Shown here: positions 1 through 12,236 of the stretch, piece after piece
How positions within the stretch are numbered: the first letter of the stretch is position 1
Layout of the letters: each line of letters starts with the position of its first letter
Source: Cryptomeria japonica
Taxonomy: Eukaryota > Streptophyta > Pinopsida > Cupressales > Cupressaceae
Direction of reading: 5' to 3'
NCBI RefSeq assembly: GCF_030272615.1
Contig: NC_081407.1
Coordinates: 316,974,456 to 317,038,455, forward strand
Length of the DNA: 64,000 nucleotides
Position numbers and translations under genes: made by a program
The notes under the pieces: generated by a model
Told to the model about the DNA's origin: nothing
Database searches by the model: none
The model's input: the letters and a program-made list of their open reading frames with translations, nothing else

Positions 1-1132
1 AGACCACTTCTCAAATTACAATAGGGGCTACAACTCCAGAAGGCTCACTACCTTAAAGAATGATTACAAATAATAATTGGAATGTCAGAACTCCTTAACA
101 ACATCTACAAATTCCAAAAACAATTCTGATTAAGCATAAATCACATAGTCTTACTCTGCTCTGCTATACTTCTCTTCCAGAGCTCAAATCCTTCACAAGA
201 ACACATGAAACTACACACAATCACTCATAAACATATTTTACATAGAAACCAATATAGATAATGATTATATCAATCGGTCTTATATATCCACGTCATCAAT
301 TTAGGACCACTTCCTCTCGGCTTCAAGAACATGGTACAAAAGATGAAATGTGTACTTAAGTTGGCTCAATCCAAACTCAAATGCATATGCGGACTAGAAC
401 AAGTTGTCCACATGCTTCCCACATGTTTTCTTACCATCCTCGATCATAGAAGCAATCACCAAAATAGATCCACAAGATCCACACATCAAATATCCACACC
501 ATATTGCTGATGAACACTATTCTTCTCAAAAAACTGTCTACTAGACTTTCCAACTTACTCAAAGCTCAACACCAAAGGCCAAAAACTTGGAATAAGGTAG
601 ATTACACATTCACAATGCTTCTCCAAGATCCACAACACAAGATATTGAACACAAATGATTCGCCAATCAAAATACTGAACACTACTAGTTACATTGTTCT
701 ATCTGACCGGACCTCACCGGATCTCACCGGACCTCAATGTCTCTTCTGGTATGAATGAATCATGAACTGTGGATAGAATATCTAACTCTAGTTTCCATCA
801 ATGACAACATATAAACATAAATGCAATGTCTCTTGCTAAGATTAACTATGGGGTCAGTATGCTCTTATGATAAATAATGTATATCAAAAATATTTGTATT
901 GAATTGACCTCATTCCTCAAAGGTAGCGGAACTACAAACACAATGGAAGAAGAGAACAAGAGATAATGAGAAAATTTCTTTTTGAGTGAACATGGAAGAG
1001 ACCAAAAAGAAGGTCTCAATGCTTTGAATTGTCCTCAAGTAGACAACACAAGGCACATTTATGAACAATAGCACATGTACAACATAACATTGCTATGACA
1101 TATAGAAGAATTGAGATATAAATAGAGGAATG
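1..1132. other. Unassigned sequence left of the outer repeat
   Basis: I see no supported gene here. Open frames are short and show no recognisable domain. A short run of repeated CCGGACCTCA / CCGGATCTCA units lies at about 709-736. A plus-strand TATAAATA lies at 1117-1124, close to the start of the outer repeat, but nothing shows that it is used. If the outer repeat is an LTR of a minus-strand element, this stretch is flanking DNA. Confidence 0.4.
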
Positions 1133-2788
1133 TGTAAAGTGGAAAATTGGGAGCTTAGCCAATTCTCCACAAGGGAAGAGGAGGATTTACTAAGCTCAAT
1201 TTTCACTGGGGGAAATTTTACATTCAAAAGAGGGATTGAATCTACCAGATCCAATCCTAAATGATGCAAGAACTGAATACTAAGTGGATTAGTTGAAACT
1301 GGAATGTAGTTGACCCTCTTTTGTAAGTTGAATAGGTAAAGTGCTGGAATTGAAGATGAAATAGGCGAAAACAATGAGCTACAGATTCGGGATTAAGTTG
1401 TGCACTTGGATCTAAGAACTTTAAGATGATTCAGATTTGCTCTGCGAAATCGGGTGAAAGTTGCAGGGACCATGTGTTCGGACCAGGTCACCCCCAACGT
1501 GGTCCTTCGAACTTTTCTTGCATCGAATTTTTTTTTTCCATCTCTACAAATAAATCTTAATTCCAAAAGTACAGCTGCGCACTTGCTTCCTGCACACAAA
1601 AAATAAGAAGAAAGGGGTTGGGAATAGGGGTTTGCCTAAGTAAAACCCTGGTTTGGAATCAACCTTGAATGAAATACTATAAATACTTGAAATAAATGAT
1701 GGAAAGGTATACCTTCAGATCTGCAATAAGTGATGACAATGCTTTTCTTATTGGATGAAATCACATATGTTGTATGAGATGGCACGAACATGACAAAACC
1801 CGAACACACACATGCTTGCAAATGAATCATTTAATAATGCTCCAATGGATGGATGAAGAGAATGCAACGCTCAAGAATGCTTGATGATGAATGCTTGGAT
1901 GTAGTCTCCTTGCTTCCTCCACTTTGTCATGCTATCACCTTATGATTGTGTCTTATGCCAAATGAGAGGGGAATACTTCCTTATATACCTACCCATCATC
2001 AATTGTTTAATTTTTTGACATAGGCCAACATGGGGAAGTAATTTCCCGCTCAAATTTGAGATAGGGCCTAGGGGCCAAATTGGGTCCTCATTAGCAAGGA
2101 CCAGGGCGTGGCGCCCTGGTCCTACCCTAATTTGGGCCAGGATCAAGAGCTATGCAAGGTGTAATGTGGAAAAAGTGAAGTTTGATTGGATAGGGGAGGC
2201 ATAAACATGTTCCGATCAAGCATGGGGAAGAGATTGCTAAGGGAGGGCCCTGAATGATGAGAAAGAGAGACACAAAATACTTACCCCTAGATGTTTTCAT
2301 CTAGGTGATCCATGTGGGGAGGAGAGTAATAATAGTCTAGATGTTTTTAGCTAGTTCCAGCCATCCTCATGCATGTGTGCAAGTGATGTCTGGTTTCAAG
2401 TGTATAGCACCTCGTTTATGAGTTTTTGTATTTGAGTGTGCTTCAACCTGTATAAGACATGTAATGTAAATGCAAATGCTAAGGGGGTGATTGTGTGTGT
2501 GCAAATGTGTAAATCCCAAGTGGTAAAGATACATGGCTAGTTTCGATGCCATCCCATTTAAGACTTTGTTGTTTTCGATGATGTGTTAACCCCATCTAAG
2601 ACATATATCAAATGTTGTGTCTGGTTTCGAGTATGAAGCATCTCAATCTAAGATTTTTTACTCTAGTTTCAAGAATGAACATCTCGTTTAAGACATGCAA
2701 AAATGATATGCAAGAGCATATTACAATATGGTACAAGAGGAGCGATGTGGGTGCTTGCCCCTTAAGATCTCATCATAGTCCTATTTTG
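1133..2788 (-). repeat. Left copy of the outer direct repeat (probable 3' LTR of the outer minus-strand element)
   Basis: From 1133 (TGTAAAGTGG) the sequence matches 63108 onward in the same orientation, with scattered substitutions and small indels. The match still holds at about 2025, which corresponds to the window end at 64000. The repeat starts with TG on the plus strand, so an LTR read on the minus strand would end in CA. A minus-strand TATATAAGG (about 1979-1987) is kept in the other copy (about 63950-63958), which supports a minus-strand LTR. The true right end is not visible; 2026-2788 is included only because no boundary is seen before copia-1 begins. About 2560-2700 has loose repeats of CTGGTTTCGAGTATGAAGCA. 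No coding sequence is supported. Confidence 0.55.
2097..2123. other. Perfect 12-bp hairpin
   Basis: Arms AGGACCAGGGCG (2097-2108) and CGCCCTGGTCCT (2112-2123) are exact reverse complements around a 3-base TGG loop. It is the most GC-rich spot in an AT-rich stretch. It lies in the left outer repeat, just beyond the part that can be compared with the right copy. Function unknown. Confidence 0.85.
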
Positions 2789-3927
2789 TGTTAGGAACCG
2801 GGAAGGAAAAATGAGATGTGGGGGGGTGTGAATCAGTTGTGAACCAATTGTCAATAAATTATAATCCAAATGCAAATTATTCCAACTTAAACTTAGTGCC
2901 AGTAAAGAAACATTAAGTGCCGGTAAAATAGATTAATAGTAATAGTAGTACTGGTTTAACTTGATGCATGAAACAAAAAGAGAAATAACATCCACAACAC
3001 ATGACACATAGATTTTGATGTGGAAACCTGGTAAGGGGAAAAACCATGGTGGGAAACCTTACCCACAATCAGATGATACTACTACAGATAGTAAGTGTAT
3101 ACAAATGGGGTCTGCACATGCAGAAAGGCCAACCGCCTAGAGCTCACTGCTCAATCACAAGATAGGAGTCACACTGACTACAATTGGATGGTTAAATCCA
3201 ATAACAATGTACTGCTCAAAATAGCATATGCAATGTTGGATTCAGTACCAGTTTAAGCTCTAAACATGAGTGTCAAATGCCTTCATAACCTTTCCTTCAA
3301 CCTTCAATTAATGTCTACGTGATTCACACAAGGATCTGCTTATTTCTGCTCTTTAATATTCGAACACACTCATACCATATCTGATCTTCAATAAGATCTT
3401 ACAATCATATATACAAAACCTAAGACCTATACATGAGGTTGGCTCACTAAAGATATTACAATAAAATCAATTAAAAATAAGTCTTTATGTGATACAATTT
3501 GTCAGCTCGATACATTTACCACATTATCCAATCAATAAACTATTTCCAAAACGTGTCATGCTGATCTGGACTAGATATCATGTACCGGTCCATAACCTAG
3601 ACCTATCTATCGGTAAAGGCAAACCTGTCAACCCGATTAGACCAATAAGAAAAACACCAAATCCAAACTTCCAATCCATATCTTTGACATAACCAAATGA
3701 TCTCCAAGTTATCATCGCTACTGCTGAACAATATAACCTGCTGGTGAACATATACTGGTGACTGTGCATAAGTCACTAACCATGCCGGTGAACACAATAT
3801 GTCGGTTTAACAATAAACCAATATAACCATAGTGCCAAATCAACAATGTAGACCTCCAAGAAGATAAGTGTTGACATCAATGACAAAACCAATGCAACAC
3901 ATGACAAAGTCATCCATAATACCAACA
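2789..3927 (-). repeat. Copia-1 3' LTR
   Basis: The LTR starts TGTTAGGAAC and ends ATACCAACA on the plus strand, giving TGTTGG...CTAACA on the element strand. It pairs with 10356-11495 over its whole length (1,139 versus 1,140 bp). The short frames inside it are not genes. Confidence 0.93.
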
Positions 3928-3941
3928 ATCTCCCCCTTTGG
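3928..3941 (-). other. Copia-1 polypurine tract
   Basis: On the minus strand CCAAAGGGGGAGAT directly precedes the TGTTGG start of the 3' LTR. This purine run at the LTR edge is the usual primer site for plus-strand DNA synthesis in plant copia elements. Element P has almost the same tract at 24099-24110. Confidence 0.85.
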
Positions 3942-4061
3942 TATTGATGGCAACACTAGATGGAAAAACATCTAAGTGCCAAAAACAGAATGCCAAAAAC
4001 CAATAAACCAACAATATCCCAAAATAGATCAATACAAAGTTTGATACAGAACCAAAACCAA

Positions 4062-5924
4062 AATATATCTCTCCCTCAAGGTGTAATGTTTTTCCATAGA
4101 TATCTCTCTCTCCCTTTGACATCAAATGCGAAAGTAGTTAAGAATTCAAAACATAACATTCAGCTAACTACTCCCCTTGAGAAGTAGCTCTCCTCCATTG
4201 AAGTCGGAAAAATATTTTTCTGTTAGTCCCAGTCGATTTGATGCCAATATTCATCATTTAAGTCTCTGTCGATGGGGAAATTACCCCAAGCTGCTCTCTG
4301 AGATATTCAAATGTTTCCTTAGGCAAAGGCTTTGTAAAGATATCTGCAATTTTCTCTTTAGTATTCACATAAACCAATCTCACTTCATTTGCTTCAACAT
4401 TCTCTTTTCAAAAATTGTACTTAATAGAAACATGCTTTGTCTTAGAGTGAAATACCAGATTCTTTGATATATCAATTGCTTCTGAATTATCACAATAAAT
4501 GATTATCGGTTCTTTTCAATTTACCTTTATATCCTTCAACATTTGGTTGATCCATAATACCTGAGTACAATTAGTTGTTGCTGCAACATATTCTGATTTT
4601 GCTGTTGATAATGATGCACAAGTCTATTTCTAACTAATCCATGAAATCAATCTTTTGCCAAGAAAGAATGCACCACCAATGGTACTCTTTCTACCATCTA
4701 CATCTCCTGCCCAATTTGCATCGGTGTATGCACATAAATCAAAATTTTCATCCTTAGGATACCATAAACCAAGATTTGTTGTGCCTTGTAGGTATTAGAA
4801 AATCCTTTTAACTGTAGATTCATGATTTTCTTTAGGATTGCTTTGAAATCTAGATACAATACACACTGCATTCATTATATCAAGTCTGGTTTGTGTTAAA
4901 TACAGTAATCCTCCAATCATAGATTTGTACCTTGTCAGATTAATAGGAGCTGAATCATCTTTCAATGTTAATTTATCAGTTGTAGTCATAGGAGTGCTTA
5001 CCGGTTTGGAATTTTCCATACCAAATTTCTTCAAGAGTTCCTTCAAGTACTTTGTTTGACATATGAATATACCTTTATTGGTTTGTGAAATCTGTAAACC
5101 TAGAATTTTTTTTAATCTCTCCAATCATAGACATTTCAAATTCTTCCTGCATATTGTTAGCAAAGTCCTTACATAATCCATCTTCACCTCCAAAAATGAT
5201 ATCATCCACAAATACTTCAATAACCAAAATATCATCATTGGTAACTTTGTAATACAAATTGCTGTCAGCATTACCTTTTGTGTAACCAAGCTTTGAAAAG
5301 ATATTTATCCAATCTAGCGTCCGAGCTTTGGGAGCTTGCTTCAATCCATATAAAGCTTTCCTTAACCTCCAAACCATATCCTTATTATCTGTCAAAGAAA
5401 ATCCACTAGGCTGTTCAATGTAAACTTCCTCTTCAAGATCTCCATTTAAAAATGCACATTTTACATCCATTTGATAAACTTTATAGTTCTTATAAGCTGC
5501 AAATGCAAGAAATAGTCTAACTGCCTCAATTCTGGCTATCAGTGCAAAGGTTTCATTATAATCAATTCCTTCTTTCTGTGAATAACCTTTACAAACAAAT
5601 CTTTCTTTGTTCCTGATTACTTCACCATCCTCATTGAGTTTATTTCTATATACCCATTTAGTTCCAATTACATTTTTGTCTTTAGGCCAGGGAACTAAAG
5701 TCCAATTATTATTCTTTTCAATTTGTTCTAATTCATCTTCCATTTCTTTTATCCAATGTTCATCCCGACATGATTCAATAAAAGATGCTGGTTCAACTTG
5801 AGAAATTAAACATACCTCTTCATTTTCCAATCTTCCTCTAGTCATAACACCTTGATTCTTATTTCCAATTATCTGATTCTCTGAATGATTCAATCTTACA
5901 TACTTGGGTTTGTTCTGATTAGCA
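4062..5924 (-). repeat. Copia-1 tandem duplication, copy A
   Basis: This segment is repeated at 5943-7802 in the same orientation. It covers the region downstream of pol, RNase H and reverse transcriptase, and ends in the linker between integrase and reverse transcriptase. The junction at about 5921-5943 reuses a CAAAATATATCTCTCC string that also occurs at 4059-4074, then has four filler bases and restarts, so a microhomology-linked event is likely. The copies differ at many sites, so the duplication is not a recent assembly artefact. Confidence 0.9.
4258..5893 (-). pseudogene. Copia reverse transcriptase-RNase H, duplicated copy A (broken)
   Basis: Read on the minus strand this is the second half of a copia polyprotein. 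Clear landmarks are [27 protein letters not shown], the first RT aspartate in [23 protein letters not shown] and the catalytic FVDDIIFGGED box. These are followed by the KILGLQISQT segment and RNase H, with the reading ending at a stop at 4258-4260. Copy A has a changed stretch near 5300 (DWINIFSKLGYTKG, where copy B has a RLDKYLLKLGYTKG-type sequence) and a frame change near 5100. It has no gag, protease or integrase of its own because those lie upstream of copy B. It is a dead duplicate. Confidence 0.88.
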
Positions 5925-5942
5925 AAATATATCTCTCCAAAG

Positions 5943-7802
5943 AATATATCTCTCCCTCAAGGTATAATGTTTTTCCATAGATATCTCTCCCCCTTTGACA
6001 TCAAATGCCAAAGCAATTAAGAATTCAAAACATAACATTCAGCTAACTACTCCCCCTGAGAAGTAGCTCTCCTCCATCGAAGCCGAAAAAGATTTTTCTG
6101 TTAGTCCCAGCCGATTTGATGCCAATATTCATCATCTAAGTCTCTGCCGGTGGGGAAATTACCCCAAGCCGCTCTCTGAGATATTCAAATGTTTCCTTAG
6201 GCAAAGGATTTGTAAAGATATCTACAATTTTCTCTTTAGTATTCACATAAACCAATCTCACTTCATTTGCTTCAACATTCTCTTTTCAAAAATTGTACTT
6301 AATAGAAACATGCTTTGTCTTAGAGTGAAATACCGGATTATTTGGTATATCAATTGCTGCTGAATTATCACAATAAATGATTATCGGTTCTTTGCATTTT
6401 ACCTTTATATCCTTCAACATTTGCTTGATCCATAATACCCGAGTACAATTAGTTGCTACTGCAACATATTCTGATTCTGCTGCTGATAATGATGCACAAT
6501 TCTTTTTCTAACTAATCCATGAAATCAATCTTCTGCCAAGAAAGAATGCACCGCCAGTGGTACTCTTTCTACCATCTACATCTCCTGCCCAATTTGCATC
6601 GGTGTATGCACATAAATCAAAATTTTCATCCTTAGGATACCATAAACCAAGATTTGTTGTGCCTTGTAGGTATTGGAAAATCCTTTTAACTGTAGATTCA
6701 TGATTTTCTTTAGGATTGCTTTGAAATCTAGATACAATACACACTACATTCATTATATCAGGTCTGGTTTGTGTTAAATACAGTAATCCTCCAATCATAG
6801 ATTTGTACCTTGTCGGATTAATAGGAGCTGAATCATCCTTCAATGTTAATTTATATGTTGTAGTCATAGGAGTGCTTACCGGTTTGGAATTTTCCATACC
6901 AAATTTCTTCAAGAGTTCCTTCAAGTACTTTGTTTGACATATGAATATACCTTTATCGGTTTGTGAAATCTGCAAACCTAGAATTTTTTTAATCTCTCCA
7001 ATCATAGACATTTCAAATTCTTCCTGCATATTGTTAGCAAAGTCCTTACATAATCCATCTTCACCTCCAAAAATGATATCATCCACAAATACTTCAATAA
7101 CCAAAATATCATCATTGGTAACTTTGTAATACAAATTGTTGTCAGCATTACCTTTTGTGTAACCAAGCTTCAAAAGATATTTATCCAATCTAGCATACCA
7201 AGCTTTGGGAGCTTGCTTCAATCCATATAAAGTTTTCCTTAACCTCCGAACCATATCCTTATTATCTGTCAAAGAAAATCCATCAGGCTATTCAATGTAA
7301 ACTTCCTCTTCAAGATCTCCATTTAAAAATGCACATTTTACATCCATTTGATAAACTTTATAGTTCTTATAAGCTACAAATGCAAGAAATAGTCTAACTG
7401 CCTCAATTTTGGCTATCGGTGCAAAGGTTTCATTATAATCAATTCCTTCTTTCTGTGAATAACCTTTACAAACTAATCTTGCTTTGTTCCTGATTACTTC
7501 ACCATCCTCATTGAGTTTATTTATATAGACCCATTTAGTTCCAATTACATTTTTGTCTTTAGGCCGGGGAACTAAAGTCCAAGTATTATTCTTTTCAATT
7601 TGTTCTAATTCATCTTCCATTTCTTTTATCCAATGTTCATCATGACATGATTCAATAACAGATGTTGGTTCAACTTGAGAAATTAAACATACCTCTTCAT
7701 TTGCCAATCTTCCTCTAGTCATAACACCTTGATTCTTATTTCCAATTATCTGATTCTCTGAATGATTCAATCTTACATACCTGGGTTTGTTCTGATTAGC
7801 AT
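5943..7802 (-). repeat. Copia-1 tandem duplication, copy B
   Basis: Direct-repeat partner of 4062-5924. On the minus strand copy B joins without a break to the integrase region, so it is the copy in the original position, and copy A is the extra one beside the 3' LTR. Comparing the two shows which stops are recent: copy B has a stop at about 7288-7290 where copy A keeps a glutamine codon in the YIEQP motif. Confidence 0.9.
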
Positions 7803-7827
7803 TCACAGGCTGCTGTTCTTTAGTCAC
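6136..7827 (-). pseudogene. Copia reverse transcriptase-RNase H, copy B (broken)
   Basis: The minus-strand reading has the copia RT landmarks [14 protein letters not shown], the [14 protein letters not shown] aspartate motif, KALYGLKQAPKAW-like text, the catalytic FVDDIIFGGED box and PVSTPMTTT. It then runs into RNase H (LCAYTDANWAGDVDGRKSTTG, later LSAAESEYVA-type text) and ends at a stop at 6136-6138 after a LPKETFEYLRERLG tail. At least two in-frame stops break it: one after VYIE (about 7288) and one after the ISWIS motif (about 6508). Family lengths are met, so this was once a full copia 3' pol. Confidence 0.9.
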
Positions 7828-8088
7828 AGTTGAGTTTTTTGATGATGTCGGTGTGACTAGATCTTCAGTCTATACCAGTGCAATTTGTACTAGTTAATTT
7901 ATAATCATTTCAACTACCGGTTCTATAGATTTTGAATCTCCTCTAAAATGTTCATCTATCTTCACATTGGTACTCTCAATGATTTTCTGTAACCTTTTAT
8001 TATAACATCTATATGCCTTACTTCTAGATGAATAACCAAGAAATATTCCTTCATCACTTCTAGGATCAAACTTACCAATATACTCATC

Positions 8089-8856
8089 TCATCTAATATA
8101 GCATTTGCTTCCAAATATTCTAAAGTACTTAAGAGTAGGAGTATGACCAAACCATAGTTGATAAGGGGTCTTACCGGTTTCACTTTTGATGTGAACTCTA
8201 TTGAAAGTATAAACCACTGTATTCACTGCTTCTCTCCAGTACACATGAGGTAGATTTGCTTCCATCAACATGGTTCTTTCTGCATCCAGAATAGTTCTAT
8301 TCTTCATTTCCACAACTCCATTTTGTTGGGGTGTCTGGGGTGCTGATAGTTGTCTTTTGATTCCATTCACTTCATAGAATGTATTAAATTCTCTAGATGT
8401 AAATTCTCCTCCTTGATCTGATCTCAAACATTTTATTTTCGTGCCAGTTTCATTCTCTATCATTGCCTTGTATATCTTGAATTTTCCAAAAGCTTCTGAT
8501 TTTTCCCTGAGAAAAGTAACCCAACACATTCTAGAATAATCATCAATTATTAGCATAAAATATATATCTCCTTGTACACTTCTTGTTCTTGCTGGAACAC
8601 ACTAATCTTTATGAATTAAATCAAGAATATTATTTGATTTCTCAGTAATGCTCTTAAATGTTGTTCTAACTTTCTTTCCCATTTGACATTCCTTACATAT
8701 CGAATTATGAGGTTTCACAATCTTAGGTAAATCCCTTACTGCCTTAGTTGAACTGATCTTTACAATGCAATCAAAAATCACATGATAGATTCTTTTATGC
8801 CATAACCAACTTTCATCAATGTGTGCAATCAAACACGTCTTACCACTGGTATTCAA
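8089..8856 (-). pseudogene. Copia-1 integrase
   Basis: Two overlapping minus-strand segments carry a copia integrase. The zinc part has LWHKRIYH and CKECQMGKK (about 8660-8856). The catalytic core has the first Asp in IIDDYSRMCWVTFL, the second in LRSDQGGEF, and the Glu in QQNGVVEMKNRT, followed by TPYQLWFGHTPTLKYFRIFG. The two halves are out of frame near 8580-8605. Integrase would insert element cDNA into the genome. It lies between the protease and RT regions, the copia order. The equivalent in copia-2 (24837-25760) is closely related. Confidence 0.88.
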
Positions 8857-8877
8857 ATGAAAGATATCACCTTTAGT

Positions 8878-10298
8878 CTAATTACCGGTTGGAATCTCCA
8901 ATCCAGTTCTATTTATGATTTTGCATTTTCCATTCTTGAATTGTAACTGAAATCCTTTTTCCACTAACTGACCAACACTCAAAAGATTATGCTTTAAACC
9001 TTCTACATAATAAACATTGTCAATATTGTGCTTACCATCCAAAGATATAGTGCCTCTTCCTTTCATTAAACAAGCTTTATCATCTCCAAACCTTACTAGA
9101 CCTCCATGAATTTCCTAAAAAAGATAAGAATTTTCTTTTATCACCAGTCATATGATGTGAGCATCCACTATCTATAATCCATTCATCCTTATCTTCAATT
9201 TTTGTTGTCAGTGCCTGCTCTACTGATTTGACAATAGGTGACGATTGATCTTCTTTTATTGCAACAAAATCCCATCTGCTATCTGCTGGATCTTCATCTG
9301 AATCATCTGTAACACCTTCATCTGCATAGTAACATGACTTATCTCTATTTTTCTTAAATCTGTATCTCTGATATTCAGGGTTAGGCTTATATGATCTTTT
9401 TGCTTCCTCCCTTAATCTTGCATGTCTATTAGGACACCTAGAAGCCATATGACCAATTTTATTGCAATTAAAACATTTGAAAGGTGATTTACCTTCATAC
9501 TTACTTCTTGCTGGACCTTTAGGCATCTTCCTTGCAAATAGTGCTTCAAGTTCTTCATTTTCTCTTCTCATATCTTCAAGTTCTTTTGCATAAAGTGCTT
9601 TCCAATTAGTTTTGTCAGATGATGATGATGTTGATGATGATGATGATGTTGCTTTGAAAGCTAAATCAGTCTTTACTGTAGCAACAAGACCAAATTCCTG
9701 AAGCTCAAATGCTGAAAGTTTTCTAGCCAAAGTATCTCTAGAAACTGATGTATTAGGCATTGTTCTCAACTCATTAATAGCAGTCACTTTCATCTTGTAA
9801 GCCGGTGGAAAATCTCTTAAAACTTTAGACACAATTTCATCTTCACTTAAGGATCCTCCACAACATTGTATTCCTAAAACAATTTCATTAACTCTTTCCA
9901 TAAATGCAAAAATTCTTCCATCTTCTTCCATTTTTAAATTTTCATACCTGACCCGGTAACATTCCAGTTTTGCAATCTTGACAAGGGTATCTCCTTCATT
10001 CAATGTTTCTAGTTTATCCCAAATAGCTTTAGCAGTAGATCGGTCTGATAATCCCATGATTTGTTGATATGATAACACGCTCAGAAGTGCTTCTCTTGCT
10101 TTGCAATCATTCTCCAAGTCCTTAGCCAATGTCGGTGGATGAGGTTGATTCAGAGTAGGACCAACATATCCATTCTTAGTAACATCCCATATATCTCTTC
10201 CAATGTAGTTCAAATGTGTTTCCATTCTGATCTTCCATATACCATAGTTAGTTCCATCAAGTTTCAGACTGTCCTTCCTGAAAAATATTTGTTGCCAT
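8878..10298 (-). pseudogene. Copia-1 gag and aspartic protease
   Basis: Minus-strand gag starts at an ATG at 10296-10298, just after the primer site. A one-base change in an A run near 10280 shifts it out of frame before the KLDGTNYGIWKI-type motif. The gag core then reads cleanly from 10225 (REALLSVLSYQQIMGL, KIAKLECYRVRYENLKM). One CCHC knuckle, CFNCNKIGHMASRC, lies near 9437-9478, and the protease motif WIIDSGCSHHMTGDK lies near 9140-9175. A second frame change near 9110 separates this from the GLKHNLLSVGQL part at 8878-9066. The family is the same as copia-2, with most residues shared by eye. Confidence 0.88.
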
Positions 10299-10341
10299 AG
10301 GATCTCCTCAAGCTGTTAGGCTTCTGCAAAAAGAGGATTTA

Positions 10342-10355
10342 GCTCTGATACCAAT
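10342..10355 (-). other. Copia-1 primer binding site
   Basis: On the minus strand, right after the 5' LTR, the sequence is ATTGGTATCAGAGCT. TGGTATCAGAGC is the well-known site complementary to the 3' end of plant initiator methionine tRNA, used to prime reverse transcription. Element P carries the same site, and copia-2 carries it with one change. Confidence 0.9.
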
Positions 10356-11495
10356 TGTTAGGAACCAGGAAGGACAACTGAGAGGGGGGGGGGGGGGTGA
10401 ATCAGTTGTGAACCAATTGCCAATAAATTATAGTCCAAATGCAAATTATTCCAAGTTAAACTTAGTGTCGGTAAACCAAACTTAAGTGTTGGTAAAATAG
10501 ATTAATAGTAATAGCAGTACCGGTTTAACTTAATGCATGAAATAGAAAGAGAAACAACATCCACAACACATGACATAGATTTTGACGTGGAAACCCGGTA
10601 AGGGGAAAAACCATGATGGGAAACCTTACCCACAATCAGATGATCCTACTGTAGATAGTAAGTGTATACAAATGGGGTTTGCACATGCAGAAAGGCCAAC
10701 TGCCTAGAGCTCACTGCTGAATCACAAGATATAAGTCACACTGACTACAATTGGATGGTTAAATCGAATAACAATGTACTGCTCAAAATAGCATCTGCAA
10801 TGCTGGATTCAATACCGGTTTAGGCTCTGAACATGAGTGTCAAAAACATTCATAACCTTTCCTTCAAACTTCAATTAATGTCTGTGTGATTCACACAAGG
10901 ATCTGCTCATTTTCGCTCTTCAATATTCAAACACACTCATACCATATCTGATCTTCAATAAGATCTTACATCATATATACAAAACCTAAGACCTATACAT
11001 GAGGTCGGCTCACTAAATATATTACAATAAAATCATTTACAAATAAGTCTTGATGCGATACAATATATGTCAGCTCGATACATTTACCACATTATCTAAT
11101 CAATAAACTATTTCCAAAACGTGTCATGCTGATCTGGAATAGATATCATGTACCAGTCCATAACCTAGACCTATCTGCCGGTAAAGGCAAATCTGTCAAC
11201 TCGATTAGACCAATAAGAAAAACACCAAATCCAAACTTCCAATTCATTTCTTCGACATAACTAAATGATCTCCAAGTTATCATCACTACCGGTGAACAAT
11301 ATAACCTGTTGGTGAACATATATCGGTGACTATGCATAAGACACTAATGATGTCGGTGAACACAATATGCCGGTTCAACAATAAACCAATATAACCATAG
11401 TGCCAAATCAACAATGTAGACCTCCAATAAGATAAGTGTTGACATCAATGACAAAACCAATGAAACACATGACAAAGTCATCCATAATACCAACA
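10356..11495 (-). repeat. Copia-1 5' LTR
   Basis: Pairs with 2789-3927, with the same TGTTAGG and ACCAACA ends. A run of 14 G residues at 10384-10397 replaces a shorter G-rich stretch in the partner LTR (about 2818-2826). Such runs expand by slippage and are also a common place for sequencing error. Confidence 0.93.
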
Positions 11496-12182
11496 TGTTG
11501 ATGTCTTAAGGAAGGTAGAGACAAGGATATCTAACCTTAAACACCAAGGATATATCCTTTAGGAAATAATGTCATAAATCCAAGCTAGGGAGGGAATACT
11601 CTTCAAGCAAGGACAAGATAGTTGAAAAAGAGATATATTGCTACGTGTAAAGGGGATCCTTTTAGGAGAAGAAATATTTACTCAAAAAGACATCTACCTC
11701 CAAGAGGAGCTATCTTGAACAAACATAACATCTTCTACCAAAATAAGGGAAGAAGAACAAGAATTCATACCTTCCTCCTATTGCTAGGTGAATGGGATTC
11801 TTGATGAAGGATGATACACTTTTGACCCAATTTAAGGGCTAATTTAATGATAGATGCATATTGCCAAGTGAAAAAGAGGTTGTAGCCAAGGATTTACACC
11901 TCTTGTATAAGAGAGAATCCTTGATAAAATAATAGCTTCACACAAGGAATGACATCAAATCATGAACAAACACTACTCAAAAAAGGTAAAGTAGATCCCT
12001 AGAGATAAGAAAGGAGGAGAAATCATTGCCCTCCAAATATAAGGACAATGAGAAGAATTACACAATATTCTAAGAAGAGATTAGGCATAAGCGAATGCAC
12101 AATAAACTCACATGAATGAATATTCAATACAAGAAAAGACATTAGTATATGTAAAAAGCATCTCAAAAGGAGTGGTAATCTT

Positions 12183-12236
<54 letters not shown>

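Larger units (their letters stand above)
2789..11495 (-). mobile_element. Copia-1: Ty1/copia LTR retrotransposon with internal duplication
   Basis: This is a complete but inactive minus-strand element. LTRs lie at 2789-3927 and 10356-11495. On the minus strand the order is LTR, primer site, gag with a CCHC knuckle, protease, integrase, reverse transcriptase, RNase H, polypurine tract, LTR. Integrase before reverse transcriptase defines Ty1/copia. The flanking pentamers TTTTG (2784-2788) and TGTTG (11496-11500) differ at one base, so a decayed target duplication is possible. The LTRs look roughly 90% identical by eye, so this is an old insertion. The 3' half of pol occurs twice in tandem (4062-5924 and 5943-7802). 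Gag and pol are frameshifted and carry stops, so the element could not move on its own. Confidence 0.95.

Noticed and set aside
1393-1599. Similar minus-strand frames at 1393-1599 and 63369-63563
   Set aside because: They lie in the two outer repeat copies and differ by indels and many changes, with no domain, so they are treated as LTR sequence.
3578-3797. Minus-strand frames at 3578-3797 and 11146-11337
   Set aside because: Paired positions in the two copia-1 LTRs; non-coding LTR sequence.
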